Positions 34,081 through 43,239 are shown, numbered from the stretch's first letter. The stretch: DNA of 64,000 nucleotides from Desulfuromonadales bacterium (GCA_030145195.1 JAQYVY010000004.1:1-64000), one strand, 5' to 3'. Numbers and translations are program-made. Notes: a model not told the origin generated them from the letters alone.

Positions 34081-35451
34081 ATGACCGGTAAGAATCAAAA
34101 ACCTAATTCACTGGATGCTCGCTATGCGGCATTTGATATTCTGCAACGGGTCGAGCAGGGCGGCTATGCCGATCGGCTGCTTGATCATTATTTGCAACGC
34201 CACCCAACCATGGACCTGCGGGAACGAGGCCTGTTGACCGAGCTGGTCTATGGCAGCTTGCGTTTGCGCGGCCGCCTCGATTTTGCTCTCGCTTTGTTCA
34301 GTCGGCAAAAGCTGCAGCGGCTCGAACCCGGAGCCTTGCGCTTATTGCAGCTCGGTGCCTACCAGTTACTGGAACTTGACCGCATTCCGTCACACGCGGC
34401 GGTGCACGCGACGGTCGAACTGGCCCATCAACTCGGTCTGGGGCGAGTCGCCGGGTTGATCAACGGCACTCTGCGCACCCTGGAGCGCGAGCGCGCCACT
34501 ATTGCCTGGCCGACGCCTGACAACCTGCGGGCTTATCTCCTGCATGTCTGCAGTCTGCCAAACTGGCTGGCCAAAGAACTGTTGCGGCAATTTCCCAATA
34601 CGGAATCGCAGGCGCTGGCAGAGGCGCTCACCGAAGCCGCCCCGTTGACGCTGCGAACCAACACCCTGAAAACCGATCGTGAGACTTTGCTGGCGGCGCT
34701 GGCAGAAGCGGGACATAGCGCCAGAGCTTGCCGCTATGTCGCCGAAGGCATCATTGTCGAAAAGCGCGCGGCTCAACCGTTACCGGGAGATCAAGACGGC
34801 TGGTACCAGGTCCAGGACCAGGCGAGCATGCTCATCGCGCATCTGCTCGCTGCCCAACCCGGCGATAAGGTCTTAGATGCCTGCGCCGCCCCCGGCGGCA
34901 AGACCACCCACATCGCCGCGCTGGCCGGCAACCAGGCCCAAATTCTGGCTCTGGATAAACACCCCCGGCGGGTCGAGCTGATTCACCAGGGAGCCGCCCG
35001 CATTGGTTGCCAGGGGATTGAGGCGCAGTGTTGGGATCTGACCGAAAAACCTGACTTTCTAGAACCGGAGAGCTTTGATCGCATTCTGGTTGACGCGCCG
35101 TGCAGTGGACTTGGCGTGCTGCGGCGCAACCCGGAGAGTCGCTGGAGTCGACAACCATCCGACATCAAAGCCCTGGCTGAGCTGCAGCAAACCATCCTCG
35201 GCCAGGTGGCGCCGCTGCTGCGTTCCGGCGGACATCTCCTGTACTCGGTTTGCACCTTCACCACCGCCGAGACCGACGCCGTGGTTGAAGCTTTCCTGAC
35301 CACGCACCCAGACTTTGTGCAAGAGGATTTTCGGACCCTGCTGCCAGCAGAATGGTTGCCACTGACCACCGACACCGGCAGCGTTCGCACTTTGCCGCAT
35401 CATCACGATGGCATGGACGCTTTTTTCGTCACAAAATTCATCAAAAAGTGA
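34081..35451 (+). CDS. rsmB: 16S rRNA m5C967 methyltransferase RsmB
   Basis: 456 residues. The N-terminal ~140 residues are NusB-like (DARYAAFDILQRVEQGGYAD, RGLLTELVYGSLR) for RNA binding; the C-terminal part is a Rossmann methyltransferase with DACAAPGGKTTH (AdoMet motif I), DAPCSGLGVLRRNPE (motif IV with Pro-Cys) and YSVCTFTTAE (motif VI catalytic Cys). ATG 34081 with AAAGG upstream is preferred to an in-frame GTG at 34048 that overlaps the htpX terminator. Followed 135 bp later by rpe, a common neighbour. Confidence 0.95.
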   Translation: MTGKNQKPNSLDARYAAFDILQRVEQGGYADRLLDHYLQRHPTMDLRERGLLTELVYGSLRLRGRLDFALALFSRQKLQRLEPGALRLLQLGAYQLLELDRIPSHAAVHATVELAHQLGLGRVAGLINGTLRTLERERATIAWPTPDNLRAYLLHVCSLPNWLAKELLRQFPNTESQALAEALTEAAPLTLRTNTLKTDRETLLAALAEAGHSARACRYVAEGIIVEKRAAQPLPGDQDGWYQVQDQASMLIAHLLAAQPGDKVLDACAAPGGKTTHIAALAGNQAQILALDKHPRRVELIHQGAARIGCQGIEAQCWDLTEKPDFLEPESFDRILVDAPCSGLGVLRRNPESRWSRQPSDIKALAELQQTILGQVAPLLRSGGHLLYSVCTFTTAETDAVVEAFLTTHPDFVQEDFRTLLPAEWLPLTTDTGSVRTLPHHHDGMDAFFVTKFIKK

Positions 35452-35586
35452 GCGCCTGGCCGCTGTGAGCAAAGACTGGTCAAAGTCTTTCGAAATAGGT
35501 TATAAAGGCCCTGTGCTTGTCTTATCTTCGTGCCCGGCGTGATCTTTATGGTGACCCCGGGCTCGCTATGCAACCGGAGTTTCCCA

Positions 35587-36252
35587 ATGATTAAAATCGC
35601 CCCGTCTATCCTTTCCGCTGATTTCTCCCGACTCGGTGACGACATCCAGGCCGTTGACCGCGCTGGAGCCGATTACATTCACATAGATGTCATGGACGGC
35701 CATTTCGTACCGAACATCACCATCGGGCCGCTGGTGGTCAACGCCTTGCGCAAGGTCACCGACAAACCGCTCGATGTGCATCTGATGATTGAAAACCCGG
35801 ACCTATATATTCCTGAATTCGCCAAAGCGGGCGCTGATATTATCACCGTCCACCAGGAAGCCGTGCCGCACGTGCATCGCACCGTCCAGCTGATCAAGAG
35901 TTTGGGTAAAAAAGCCGGCGTCTCGCTCAATCCGGCCACCCCGGTGGAAACACTTAACGTCATTCTCGATGAGCTTGATCTGGTGCTGGTGATGTCGGTT
36001 AACCCCGGCTTTGGTGGCCAGGGTTTTATCCCCTCAGCGTTGGACAAGATTCGCGCCCTGCGACAACTCATCACGCAACGCGGCCTCGCCACCGAACTCG
36101 AAGTGGATGGCGGCGTCAAAATTGACAACATTGCTGAAGTGGTTGCCGCCGGGGCCGACGTCTTGGTGGCAGGCAGTGCTGTTTTCAACACGGCGAACTA
36201 CGCTGCGACCATCGCTGCCTTGCGCGAGCAAGCCGCCGCACAAGTCAGCTGA
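35587..36252 (+). CDS. rpe: Ribulose-phosphate 3-epimerase
   Basis: 221 residues, TIM barrel. Interconverts ribulose-5-phosphate and xylulose-5-phosphate. Seen: [30 protein letters not shown] (metal His/Asp), [12 protein letters not shown] and [10 protein letters not shown]. The start is set at 35587 with GGAGTTT upstream. It feeds transketolase (tkt at 0.5-2.4 kb). Confidence 0.96.
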   Translation: MIKIAPSILSADFSRLGDDIQAVDRAGADYIHIDVMDGHFVPNITIGPLVVNALRKVTDKPLDVHLMIENPDLYIPEFAKAGADIITVHQEAVPHVHRTVQLIKSLGKKAGVSLNPATPVETLNVILDELDLVLVMSVNPGFGGQGFIPSALDKIRALRQLITQRGLATELEVDGGVKIDNIAEVVAAGADVLVAGSAVFNTANYAATIAALREQAAAQVS

Positions 36253-36463
36253 GCTCCCGCTGTAACCCCGGTTGCAACATAACGGCGTGCCTCTCGACAC
36301 GGGCTTTGAATATGTCAACCGGGTTGGTTTGCCTTCCAGTCTGATCAGGGCGCGCGAAGGTTCGGGAAAAAGGGTTCGTCAGGAGTTGCGGCGGGTCAAG
36401 AGCTCGGGCTAGGCGGAAAGGAATTGATGCCACCCCTGCGCAAGGGGCACTTAGCAGTAGAAT

Positions 36464-36748
36464 TTATCGAGACCCTCCGCCAGAACACTCTCCAAAAGCC
36501 AGCAGACGGTCGAGCTCACCCTTCTCATCAAGCCAAAAAAGTTCGGAACAGCCGCCGATCAGTGCATCATTGATAAAGATCCCTGGCACCGTTTCCCTCT
36601 GGCTACGCCGGAGCATTTCTTCTGCTTTCACGTTGTCATGAGTGATATCATACTCAACAAAGTTCACGCCCTTTATGCTCAGCAGGGTCTTGGCCCGCTG
36701 ACAATAGAGACAATGGGCTTTGGTGTAGAGTTCAACTTTGATGTTCAT
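36464..36748 (-). CDS. Glutaredoxin
   Basis: 94 residues, thioredoxin fold. Redox motif is CLYC in YTKAHCLYCQRAK; the glutathione-binding TVPGIFIND (cis-Pro) and GGCSELFWLDE segments follow. The CLYC motif differs from the classic CPYC, replacing the Pro, but remains dithiol. Reduces disulfides with glutathione; gshA in the window would supply part of the glutathione pathway. AAGGCGG is upstream. A Gly/Ser-rich tail closes it. Confidence 0.9.
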   Translation of the reverse strand: MNIKVELYTKAHCLYCQRAKTLLSIKGVNFVEYDITHDNVKAEEMLRRSQRETVPGIFINDALIGGCSELFWLDEKGELDRLLAFGECSGGGSR

Positions 36749-36838
36749 GGGGCCGCCTTAAATAAAGCCTTCCGGTTTTCATGAATAAAGATGCTAACTG
36801 AGATTTGAAAACTTGCAAGCAAGGGATAGGAAGAATCT

Positions 36839-37258
36839 ATGATCAGACCGCTAATAAAGACGCTTTGCGTCATGATAAGCCTAATGGTTTTGTTCGGATG
36901 CAACACGATTAACTCGTCGAAGCAATCGCGGCAAAATAGTCTGAACGATTTCACCACTGCCATGCGTTGGAACCGTTTCCCGGTTGCGGCGGGGCTCATG
37001 AGTCCAGAGCTCCGCGAGGACTTTGTCAATACCTTCGAGGCGGTCAAACAGATTCACATCATCGACGTCAGGGTCGTAAATATGCAGCCGAAAAATGAAG
37101 GCCGACGTCTTTTTGCGACGATTGAGATGCAATATTACTTGCCTCCATCTGCGACGGTGAAAACTTTTCGCTTCGATCAAACCTGGGATTATTTCGACGC
37201 GAAAGACCAGCCGCTTCAGGGTTTCTTTATCGTGACGCCCTTCCCGGTGTTTCCCTAA
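36839..37258 (+). CDS. Hypothetical lipoprotein
   Basis: 139 residues. Lipoprotein signal MIRPLIKTLCVMISLMVLFGC with Cys21 in lipobox LFGC. The mature region includes NSLNDFTTAMRWNRFPVAAG and a beta-rich stretch (RLFATIEMQYYLPPSATVKT), shaped like a small NTF2-like or lipocalin-like domain, but no family is recognised with confidence. GGAAG precedes the ATG. It stands alone between the glutaredoxin gene and the sfrB leader. Confidence 0.75.
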   Translation: MIRPLIKTLCVMISLMVLFGCNTINSSKQSRQNSLNDFTTAMRWNRFPVAAGLMSPELREDFVNTFEAVKQIHIIDVRVVNMQPKNEGRRLFATIEMQYYLPPSATVKTFRFDQTWDYFDAKDQPLQGFFIVTPFPVFP

Positions 37259-37444
37259 AAATTTCACCGGACGAAACGAGGTCTTGGCCGATCGGCTATG
37301 CGGTTTTCTCCTTGGGGCCGTAATTGCCAGTGTCGACAACTCTCAAGACTCAATTTTCCCTTGATTTTCTCGGCATCCTTGTGGTATTTACCTGCATACT
37401 GTATACAAGAGAACACAAATAAATAAGCGGGCACATGCTGCGAC

Positions 37445-37468
37445 AAAAAGGCGCTGAAGCGCTTTTTT
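37445..37468 (+). terminator. Intrinsic terminator in the region before sfrB
   Basis: AAAAAGGCGC (37445-37454), loop TGAA, GCGCTTTTTT (37459-37468), a 10-bp stem with one G-U pair and a U-run. It lies 49 bp before the sfrB TTG and 187 bp after the lipoprotein stop. It either ends the lipoprotein transcript or conditionally stops sfr transcription. Confidence 0.75.
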
Positions 37469-37516
37469 GTTGTGTTTTTATGTGCTTAAAAACCTGACCT
37501 GAAGGGGAGGTTCAAC

Positions 37517-39466
37517 TTGGCTGAAGTCTTTTTTTCCAGCTGGGGCGGCAACGTAATCGACAATCGGCAGGGCGGCGAGCCTCAAGCTTCGACGTTCAAA
37601 CTGCCGGAAAATTATCTGGATGAAGGCAATGTTGGTGCTTTCATGGGTTGGGACGGCATCATCGTCCTGAACAAAGATGTCGATATCGTCAAGATGGCCG
37701 CCGAATACATGAAGCGTGTCCAGGAGAAGTATTGTTGTGCCAAGTGCACCCCAGGCAAGCGGGGCACACGGGTCATGATGGATACTTTGTCACGCGTTCT
37801 TGCCGGACACGGCAACGAAGGCGACCTTGACACCCTGACCGGTCTGGCCGACCTGCTTGAGAATTGCAAATGTACTCTCTGCATGACCGCCGCCAAACCG
37901 GTTCTTGATACCGTCAAGCATTTCCGCGATGACTACCTGGCTTACATGCGTGGTGAACGTAAAAGCAAGCCAGCCATAGCCTATCATGACAAGCTGACGG
38001 CACCTTGCATGGACCGGTGTCCGGCCCATATTGATATCCCGGCTTATGTCGAGGAGATCAAGGACTACCGGCACGATGAGTCTCTCGCCACGATCCGTGA
38101 GTACATGCCGATTCCTGCGGTCTGCGGACGAGTCTGCCCGCATCCTTGCGAGTCGGCCTGTCGTCGAGCCTTGGTGGATGAGCCGGTCAGTATCATGGTG
38201 CTTAAGCGGGTTGCTTCTGACCATGAGTTGCTGCATCACCAGCAACCGCCGATGCAACCGAAGCCATCGACCGGCAAACAGATCATGGTGGTTGGTGCGG
38301 GTCCGGCAGGCTTGACCACGGCTTACTATCTGGCACTGGAAGGTCACAAAGTCAAGATCATCGACATGCTCACCGAACCAGGTGGCACGGTTGCGGTCGG
38401 GATTCCCGATTACCGGATGCCGCGGCCGTTGCTGCAACGTGAAGCAGATATCATTGCCGCGCTCGGCGTTGAAATTGAATACGGCGTCAAGCTTGGCCGC
38501 GATGTTTCACTGCGTGAGCTCAAAGAACAGTACGACGCGGTCTTCCTTGGGACTGGCGCGTTCAAATCCAAGCCCATGGGCGTCGAAGGCGAGGACGAGG
38601 GCTACAATGGCTTCTCCGAAGGGGGGATCCACTACCTGCGCGCGGTCGCTCTAGGCGAAGGCATGGTCACTCCCAAGCGTGTGATCGTGGTCGGCGGCGG
38701 TAACACCGCCATTGACTGTGTCCGGGTCGCCTTGCGTGAAGGCTGTGAAGATTCGATTCTGGTTTACCGCCGTACCCGTAAGGAAATGCCGGCAGAATCC
38801 TACGAGGTCGATGACGCCGAAGAAGAAAATGTCCAGTTCGAGTTCCTGCGTAACCCGACCCGCCTGATTGTTGAAGATAACACCGTGGTTGGGGTCGAGG
38901 TGATCAAGATGGAGCTGGGTGAACCCGATGATTCGGGTCGCCGCCGGCCGGTGGAAGTTGCTGGCAGCGAATATGTGATCCCTTGTGACATGGTCATCCC
39001 GGCGATCGGCCAGGACCCAGACCTTGGTTACCTGGAAGAAGGCGATTACGGCATCAAGCAAACCCGCTGGAACAGTATTGTTACCAACGGCGGCACCATG
39101 ATGACCGACAACGAAGGCGTGTTTGCTGGTGGTGACTGTGAATACGGCGCCATGACCGTGGTACTCGCGGTCGGCCACGGACGGCGTGCCGCCCGGGTCA
39201 TGCATCGTTACCTGACTGAAGGCAAAGTTTATCTCGACCAGGAAGATACGATGGAAGATATCATCAACAACCTCAATATTTTCGATGACAAAGAGAATGT
39301 CGGCATTTGCGGTGGGCTGCATCGTGAGCACCAGCCGAAAATTGCCGGAGCTGAGCGGGCCCAGAATTATGGAGAGATTGAGCTCGCCATGCCCGAAAGC
39401 CAGGCGGTTCGCGAAGCCGAACGCTGCCTGCGCTGTTACCGGGTTGCCATGCTGGCCGTTCAGTAA
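37517..39466 (+). CDS. sfrB: SfrB-like iron-sulfur flavoprotein (NADPH oxidoreductase subunit)
   Basis: 649 residues, TTG start 6 nt after AGGGGAGG. Residues ~60-140 resemble the iron-sulfur part of NuoF (YCCAKCTPGKRGTR and NCKCTLCMTAA). The rest is GltD-like: a helical 4Fe-4S domain (CGRVCPHPCESACRR), an FAD-binding GAGPAGLTTAYYLA, an NAD(P)-binding VGGGNTAIDCVRVAL and the closing FAD motif EGVFAGGDCEYG. This NuoF-GltD composite matches SfrB of Geobacter, which with SfrA oxidises NADPH and was first purified as a soluble ferric reductase; knockouts there affect acetate growth. Cytoplasmic. The gene is followed 48 bp later by sfrA. Confidence 0.9.
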   Translation: MAEVFFSSWGGNVIDNRQGGEPQASTFKLPENYLDEGNVGAFMGWDGIIVLNKDVDIVKMAAEYMKRVQEKYCCAKCTPGKRGTRVMMDTLSRVLAGHGNEGDLDTLTGLADLLENCKCTLCMTAAKPVLDTVKHFRDDYLAYMRGERKSKPAIAYHDKLTAPCMDRCPAHIDIPAYVEEIKDYRHDESLATIREYMPIPAVCGRVCPHPCESACRRALVDEPVSIMVLKRVASDHELLHHQQPPMQPKPSTGKQIMVVGAGPAGLTTAYYLALEGHKVKIIDMLTEPGGTVAVGIPDYRMPRPLLQREADIIAALGVEIEYGVKLGRDVSLRELKEQYDAVFLGTGAFKSKPMGVEGEDEGYNGFSEGGIHYLRAVALGEGMVTPKRVIVVGGGNTAIDCVRVALREGCEDSILVYRRTRKEMPAESYEVDDAEEENVQFEFLRNPTRLIVEDNTVVGVEVIKMELGEPDDSGRRRPVEVAGSEYVIPCDMVIPAIGQDPDLGYLEEGDYGIKQTRWNSIVTNGGTMMTDNEGVFAGGDCEYGAMTVVLAVGHGRRAARVMHRYLTEGKVYLDQEDTMEDIINNLNIFDDKENVGICGGLHREHQPKIAGAERAQNYGEIELAMPESQAVREAERCLRCYRVAMLAVQ

Positions 39467-39513
39467 CCAGAGATTTAACCAATAGACCGATAAGCTGATA
39501 AAGGGCAGATTCG

Positions 39514-42066
39514 ATGATCAACCTTAAGATCGACGGCAAAGATGTCCAGATTGCATCAGGAGCCACCATTCTTGCTGCGGCTGAAGCAGTAGGCATCAAA
39601 ATTCCGACCCTCTGTTACCTGAAAAAAGTCTCTCCGACCGGCGCCTGTCGCGTTTGCGCGGTGGAGGTTGAGGGTGCAGACAAGACTATGACCGCCTGCA
39701 ACACCCGGGCAGTCGATGGCATGGTTGTTACCACCCAGTCGGAAAAACTGGCAGGGATTCGACGGCAGATCGTCGAGCTGCTTTTGGTCAACCATCCGCT
39801 GGATTGTCCGGTTTGTGATGCCGGCGGCGAGTGCGAACTGCAAGATATCTGTTATTCGCAGAATGTCGTACGCCAGCCGTTCGAGGCTGATGACGTCAAT
39901 GCCGCTACCATCGACCACTGGCCGTTGATCCAGCAGGTGCCTAGCCGTTGCATCATGTGTGAGAAGTGCGTCAAGACTTGCCACGAAACCATCGGTTCCA
40001 GTGCCCTGTCGGTCAATGAAAAAGGTGACAAAGCGTTTATCGACAAGGATCTTGACAAGTGCGAGTTCTGCGGCAACTGCGTGCAGGTCTGTCCGACTGG
40101 CACCATGATTTCCAAGCCGTTCAAGTTCAAGGCCCGGCCGTGGGAACTACGCAAGACCGCTTCTGTTTGTACCCTCTGCTCGGCCCAGTGCCAGGTGGAC
40201 ATGCACAGCAAGCAAGGCAAGGTTTTGCGGGTGACCTCAGAAGACGGTAGCACAGTCAATGATGGTAATCTCTGTGTGGGCGGTTTTTTTGGCCACGATT
40301 ACCTCAACAGCGACCAGCGTCTGACCACGCCCCTGATCGACCAGCAGACCAGCTCCTGGGAGATCGCGCTTGATAAGGTGGCTGCCGAACTGAGCCGTGT
40401 GCGTGACGAGCTCGGTGGGCAAGCGATTGCCGGATTGGCCTCGCCGCACCTGACCAACGAAGAGAATTACTTGTTCCAAAAACTCTTCCGGGTTGCGCTC
40501 GCTAGTAACAATATTGATTCCGAGGCTCGTTTCGGCAATCTGCGTGCCGCCAAGGTCTTGAATGAACAGCTCAAACTGAGTGGTGCCAGCAATCACATCG
40601 ACCGGATCGGCCAGGCCGAAGCCGTCTTAGTCTTTGGCGCTGATCTTCGCTCCGAAGCCCCGGCCCTCAACTGGCAAGTCCAGCTCGCCGCCCGTAAAAA
40701 CGACACCCGTCTGATAGTTGCGAATCAGCGCAAGATCAAGCTGGTCAAACAGGCCGAAAGTTTCTTGCAGTACCGGGTTGGCAGCGAGGTTTATCTTGCC
40801 GGTGCCCTGGCGAAACTGCTGGTTGAAAAAGGTCAGGCCGACAATGATTTTCTCAACCAGTTTGTCGGTAATCGCGACGAGCTGGAGGCTTATCTCAAGC
40901 AGCTGGACCTCGTCGCCGCTTGTGCGGCAACCGGTCTTACGCTGGCACAACTGGAAGAGGCGGCCGACCACCTTGGTCAGGCGGCTTCTGTGGCGATCAT
41001 CATCGGTCGTGACGTGATCGGTTCGGTTCAAGCTGAAGCGGCCGTTGCCGCTCTGGCCAACCTGGCCCTGGTCAGTGGTGCCTTGCATGGCGATCATAGC
41101 GGGCTTTACCCGGTGACGACCAAAGGCAACATGCAGGGTCTTATCGATGCCGGGGTTGCTCCGGAATTTCTGCCTGGGCTACAAGATTACACAGCAGCCA
41201 AGAACAAGTTTGAAAGTTCGTGGCAGGTCAAACTACCAGAAGGTGGCGCTGATGCGGCCGGGATTCTGGCCGGGATTGAACAAGGCACTATTCGCGCCCT
41301 GTTCCTTGCTGGCACCAACCCGTTGGTTGGGTTCCCCGAAAGTGCTCGCTGGCGCAAAGCCTTAGAGAAGCTCGAGATACTGGTGGTCCAAGACATCCTT
41401 GCCAGTGAGCTGACTCAGTTGGCAACCGTGGTTCTGCCTGGTGCCGCCAGCGCTGAAAAGCGCGGCAGCGTGACTGCGCTGGATCAGCGGGTCAACAAGT
41501 TAAAAATTGCCGTGGCACCTCCCGGTGAAGCGCGCCCCGACGTGGCGATTTTAAGTGAACTGTTTGCTCGCCTGAGTGACAAGCCTGAACCGAGCGAAAA
41601 AGCCTTGCGTCAGGAAATGATGGATCTTAGCGGCGGTTATGCAGATGTCTGTCAGAACCTTGAGCAACGTAGTTTCTGCTGGAAGCAAGCGTATGCGCCT
41701 GCGGCCAAGAGCCTGCTCGCGGCAACCCCCGCGTTGACCACCCCGGAAGCGGCGGAACTGCAGCTGCTGATTGGCAAATGCCCCTTCCAGTTTGGTACCA
41801 CCACCACCTATTCAGCTGCCAATCACGAGCTGGCTCCGGCGGGCTTGATCATTGTCAATCCTGCGGATGCCGCCAAGCTCGGCGTTGCCGATGGTGGTCA
41901 TCTCAAGGTCACCGGCCCGGTTGGGTCGGCGATCGGCAAGGTGATGATCAACGAGATGGTTCCGGCCGGGTTGATCACGGCCTCCGATAACTTCACCGAC
42001 ATGAACATTCAGCAGATCATGCCCAGCGGTAGCAACTGCGTAGCGGTCACCGCGCTCAAAGCATAG
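39514..42066 (+). CDS. sfrA: SfrA-like NuoG/formate-dehydrogenase-type iron-sulfur protein
   Basis: 850 residues. N-terminal 2Fe-2S ferredoxin domain (CYLKKVSPTGACRVC), the NuoG His-Cys cluster region (HPLDCPVCDAGGECELQDIC), two 4Fe-4S motifs (CIMCEKCVKTC and CEFCGNCVQVC), then a molybdopterin-oxidoreductase-like domain with CTLCSAQCQVDMHS and LFLAGTNPLVGFPES. As in NuoG, the molybdopterin fold probably holds no Mo cofactor; that is inference. Partner of SfrB. A strong terminator follows. The two genes form a discrete operon. Confidence 0.92.
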   Translation: MINLKIDGKDVQIASGATILAAAEAVGIKIPTLCYLKKVSPTGACRVCAVEVEGADKTMTACNTRAVDGMVVTTQSEKLAGIRRQIVELLLVNHPLDCPVCDAGGECELQDICYSQNVVRQPFEADDVNAATIDHWPLIQQVPSRCIMCEKCVKTCHETIGSSALSVNEKGDKAFIDKDLDKCEFCGNCVQVCPTGTMISKPFKFKARPWELRKTASVCTLCSAQCQVDMHSKQGKVLRVTSEDGSTVNDGNLCVGGFFGHDYLNSDQRLTTPLIDQQTSSWEIALDKVAAELSRVRDELGGQAIAGLASPHLTNEENYLFQKLFRVALASNNIDSEARFGNLRAAKVLNEQLKLSGASNHIDRIGQAEAVLVFGADLRSEAPALNWQVQLAARKNDTRLIVANQRKIKLVKQAESFLQYRVGSEVYLAGALAKLLVEKGQADNDFLNQFVGNRDELEAYLKQLDLVAACAATGLTLAQLEEAADHLGQAASVAIIIGRDVIGSVQAEAAVAALANLALVSGALHGDHSGLYPVTTKGNMQGLIDAGVAPEFLPGLQDYTAAKNKFESSWQVKLPEGGADAAGILAGIEQGTIRALFLAGTNPLVGFPESARWRKALEKLEILVVQDILASELTQLATVVLPGAASAEKRGSVTALDQRVNKLKIAVAPPGEARPDVAILSELFARLSDKPEPSEKALRQEMMDLSGGYADVCQNLEQRSFCWKQAYAPAAKSLLAATPALTTPEAAELQLLIGKCPFQFGTTTTYSAANHELAPAGLIIVNPADAAKLGVADGGHLKVTGPVGSAIGKVMINEMVPAGLITASDNFTDMNIQQIMPSGSNCVAVTALKA

Positions 42067-42086
42067 TCTGGTTTTATTCTGAATCC

Positions 42087-42117
42087 AAAACGCCCCGCCT
42101 CGCGGGGCGTTTTTTTG
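42087..42117 (+). terminator. Intrinsic terminator after sfrA
   Basis: AAAACGCCCCG / CGGGGCGTTTT stem (42087-42114) with CCTCG loop and seven T. Confidence 0.9.
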
Positions 42118-42155
42118 TTAAGGCCTTGTTCTCAATGCTCTCAACTAAAGGTTCT

Positions 42156-42183
42156 CTTTGCGCTCTTAGCGCCTTTGCGTTAA
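42156..42183 (-). repeat. Dispersed 28-bp intergenic repeat, copy 2
   Basis: Reverse complement reads TTAACGCAAAGGCGCTAAG then AGCGCAAAG; 26 of 28 positions match 18246-18273. Located between sfrA terminator and cupin gene. Confidence 0.6.
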
Positions 42184-42255
42184 ATTACTTTCGCAAAACT
42201 AACTATGGGGCAAATTCCAGCAAGCTTGCTCCCTCTTGACGCTTCGGAGAAAATC

Positions 42256-42573
42256 ATGTCGATTCAAGCTTTTGATTATCGTGACCAGATCAACTACAGC
42301 GACGAAAAAGCCAACAAGGTCGTTTTGACCGAATGCGCCCACGCCCGCACCACGCTGTGGTGTCTCAAACCGGGCCAGCACATTCATCCGCACGTCCACG
42401 CTGGCGATCACGTCTGGGTGGTGCTGGAAGGGACCGGGCTGTACCTCAGCGAAGATCAGACGGATCTGCCGATCACGGCCGGAGCGATTGTATCCGCCCC
42501 GACCGGGAGCTCACACGGAGTGCGCAACACCGGCACGACTGGACTGGTGTTTGCCAGTATCTCTGCCGGCTGA
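42256..42573 (+). CDS. Small cupin-domain protein
   Basis: 105 residues, one cupin barrel. Metal-binding positions appear in HIHPHVHAGDHVWVVLEG (several His and the Glu) and SSHGVRNTG (second motif His). Small single-domain cupins bind a metal and act as sensors, sugar isomerases or dioxygenases; the substrate is not inferable. GGAGAAAA precedes the ATG at 42256; an in-frame ATG 51 nt upstream has no Shine-Dalgarno. Followed by the 29-residue membrane peptide gene. Confidence 0.85.
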   Translation: MSIQAFDYRDQINYSDEKANKVVLTECAHARTTLWCLKPGQHIHPHVHAGDHVWVVLEGTGLYLSEDQTDLPITAGAIVSAPTGSSHGVRNTGTTGLVFASISAG

Positions 42574-42660
42574 TCGGGGTTGATCGTGATAGAGTCAGTC
42601 GCCGCTTGCTTTTTTCGCAAGTCTCTTATATATTGATATCTAGATTAAAGAGAGGGCACT

Positions 42661-42750
42661 ATGAAGTCTTTATTAATTCTGGTCGGTATTGTTGCCGCCT
42701 GGTACATTCTCAATCGCTGGATTCTCCCCCGTTTCGGGGTTGAGACTTGA
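42661..42750 (+). CDS. 29-residue single-span membrane peptide
   Basis: ATG at 42661 to TGA at 42748-42750; the product starts MKSLLILVGIVAAWYILNRW and ends ILPRFGVET. One hydrophobic helix of ~15 residues is followed by Arg and Trp at the membrane edge and a short polar tail, a typical small membrane protein. GAGAGGG lies 5 nt before the ATG, and a strong terminator ends the unit at 42.86 kb. It is too short for most gene finders. Function unknown; it might partner a membrane protein encoded elsewhere. Confidence 0.65.
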   Translation: MKSLLILVGIVAAWYILNRWILPRFGVET

Positions 42751-42826
42751 CTGTCTGGTGCCTGTGAACTCCCCGTGCGGGATGAGAAAAAAGACGAGAC
42801 CGAGCAGTCAGAATAGTTTATGAACT

Positions 42827-42862
42827 AAAAACGCCCCGAAGTGAATTTCGGGGCGTTTTTGT
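42827..42862 (+). terminator. Intrinsic terminator after the small membrane peptide
   Basis: AAAAACGCCCCGAA (42827-42840) pairs with TTCGGGGCGTTTTT (42847-42860). A 14-bp stem and a U-run. Confidence 0.9.
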
Positions 42863-43068
42863 TGTTGAGGGGTAAATTCTATAAACTTCACCGCCCTTGT
42901 CTAGCGTATCGTTGAATCGACTCCCCGGGCTGGCGCTTGAGCTAAACACTGCCTTTGTTGACCTCCTTTCTTGCCAAAGTTCTCGTGGCCAGTCTAACGT
43001 CGCTCGCCAAAAATTATAATTACCTAACGTCTTATAACAACACAGAACTATTGCATTTTGATCCTTTT

Positions 43069-43097
43069 TTAATCTTTGACTAAAACAGCGTTATAAT
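43069..43097 (+). promoter_or_regulatory. Likely promoter of the riboswitch-autotransporter transcript
   Basis: Perfect TATAAT at 43092-43097 with a weak -35 (TTAATC, 43069-43074) 17 bp upstream. Transcription would begin near 43104, a dozen bases before the aptamer. The 200 bp before it (42863-43068) hold nothing I can identify. Confidence 0.5.
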
Positions 43098-43115
43098 CAA
43101 TAATAAGTTAGTAAA

Positions 43116-43200
43116 CTCTCCGATAAGAGCAAAGCTGGGGCGACCCAGTGACGCAAAGCCTTGGATCACAACGATGTGATGGCCGGGCTGCCGAAGAGAG
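43116..43200 (+). ncRNA. GEMM-I riboswitch aptamer, A20 type (predicted cyclic AMP-GMP sensor)
   Basis: P1 closes with CTCTC (43116-43120) and GAGAG (43196-43200). The conserved AGAGCAAAG core is followed by a stem CTGGG/CCCAG capped by the GNRA loop GCGA (43140-43143), the invariant GACGCAAAGCC, a second stem ATCACA/TGTGAT (43165-43180) and GGCCGGGCTGCCGA (43181-43194). This matches the cyclic-dinucleotide-sensing GEMM-I class. By my alignment with the Vibrio Vc2 and Geobacter aptamers, the ligand-contacting position 20 is A43128; G at this site goes with c-di-GMP, A with 3',3'-cGAMP in Geobacter. An intrinsic terminator follows and then the autotransporter gene, so it is a transcriptional switch. 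Confidence 0.88.
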
Positions 43201-43239
43201 CATGTACTTCTGGGGGAGCATCTACTTGTACACCCTTGG

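Noticed and set aside
36253-36463. Open frame on the minus strand at about 36245-36433
   Set aside because: Overlaps the rpe stop region, lacks a ribosome-binding site and has no recognisable sequence.
43116-43200. Simple c-di-GMP riboswitch call
   Set aside because: Possible, but the base at the ligand-contact position is A in my alignment, which favours cGAMP; I kept the ligand as a prediction.
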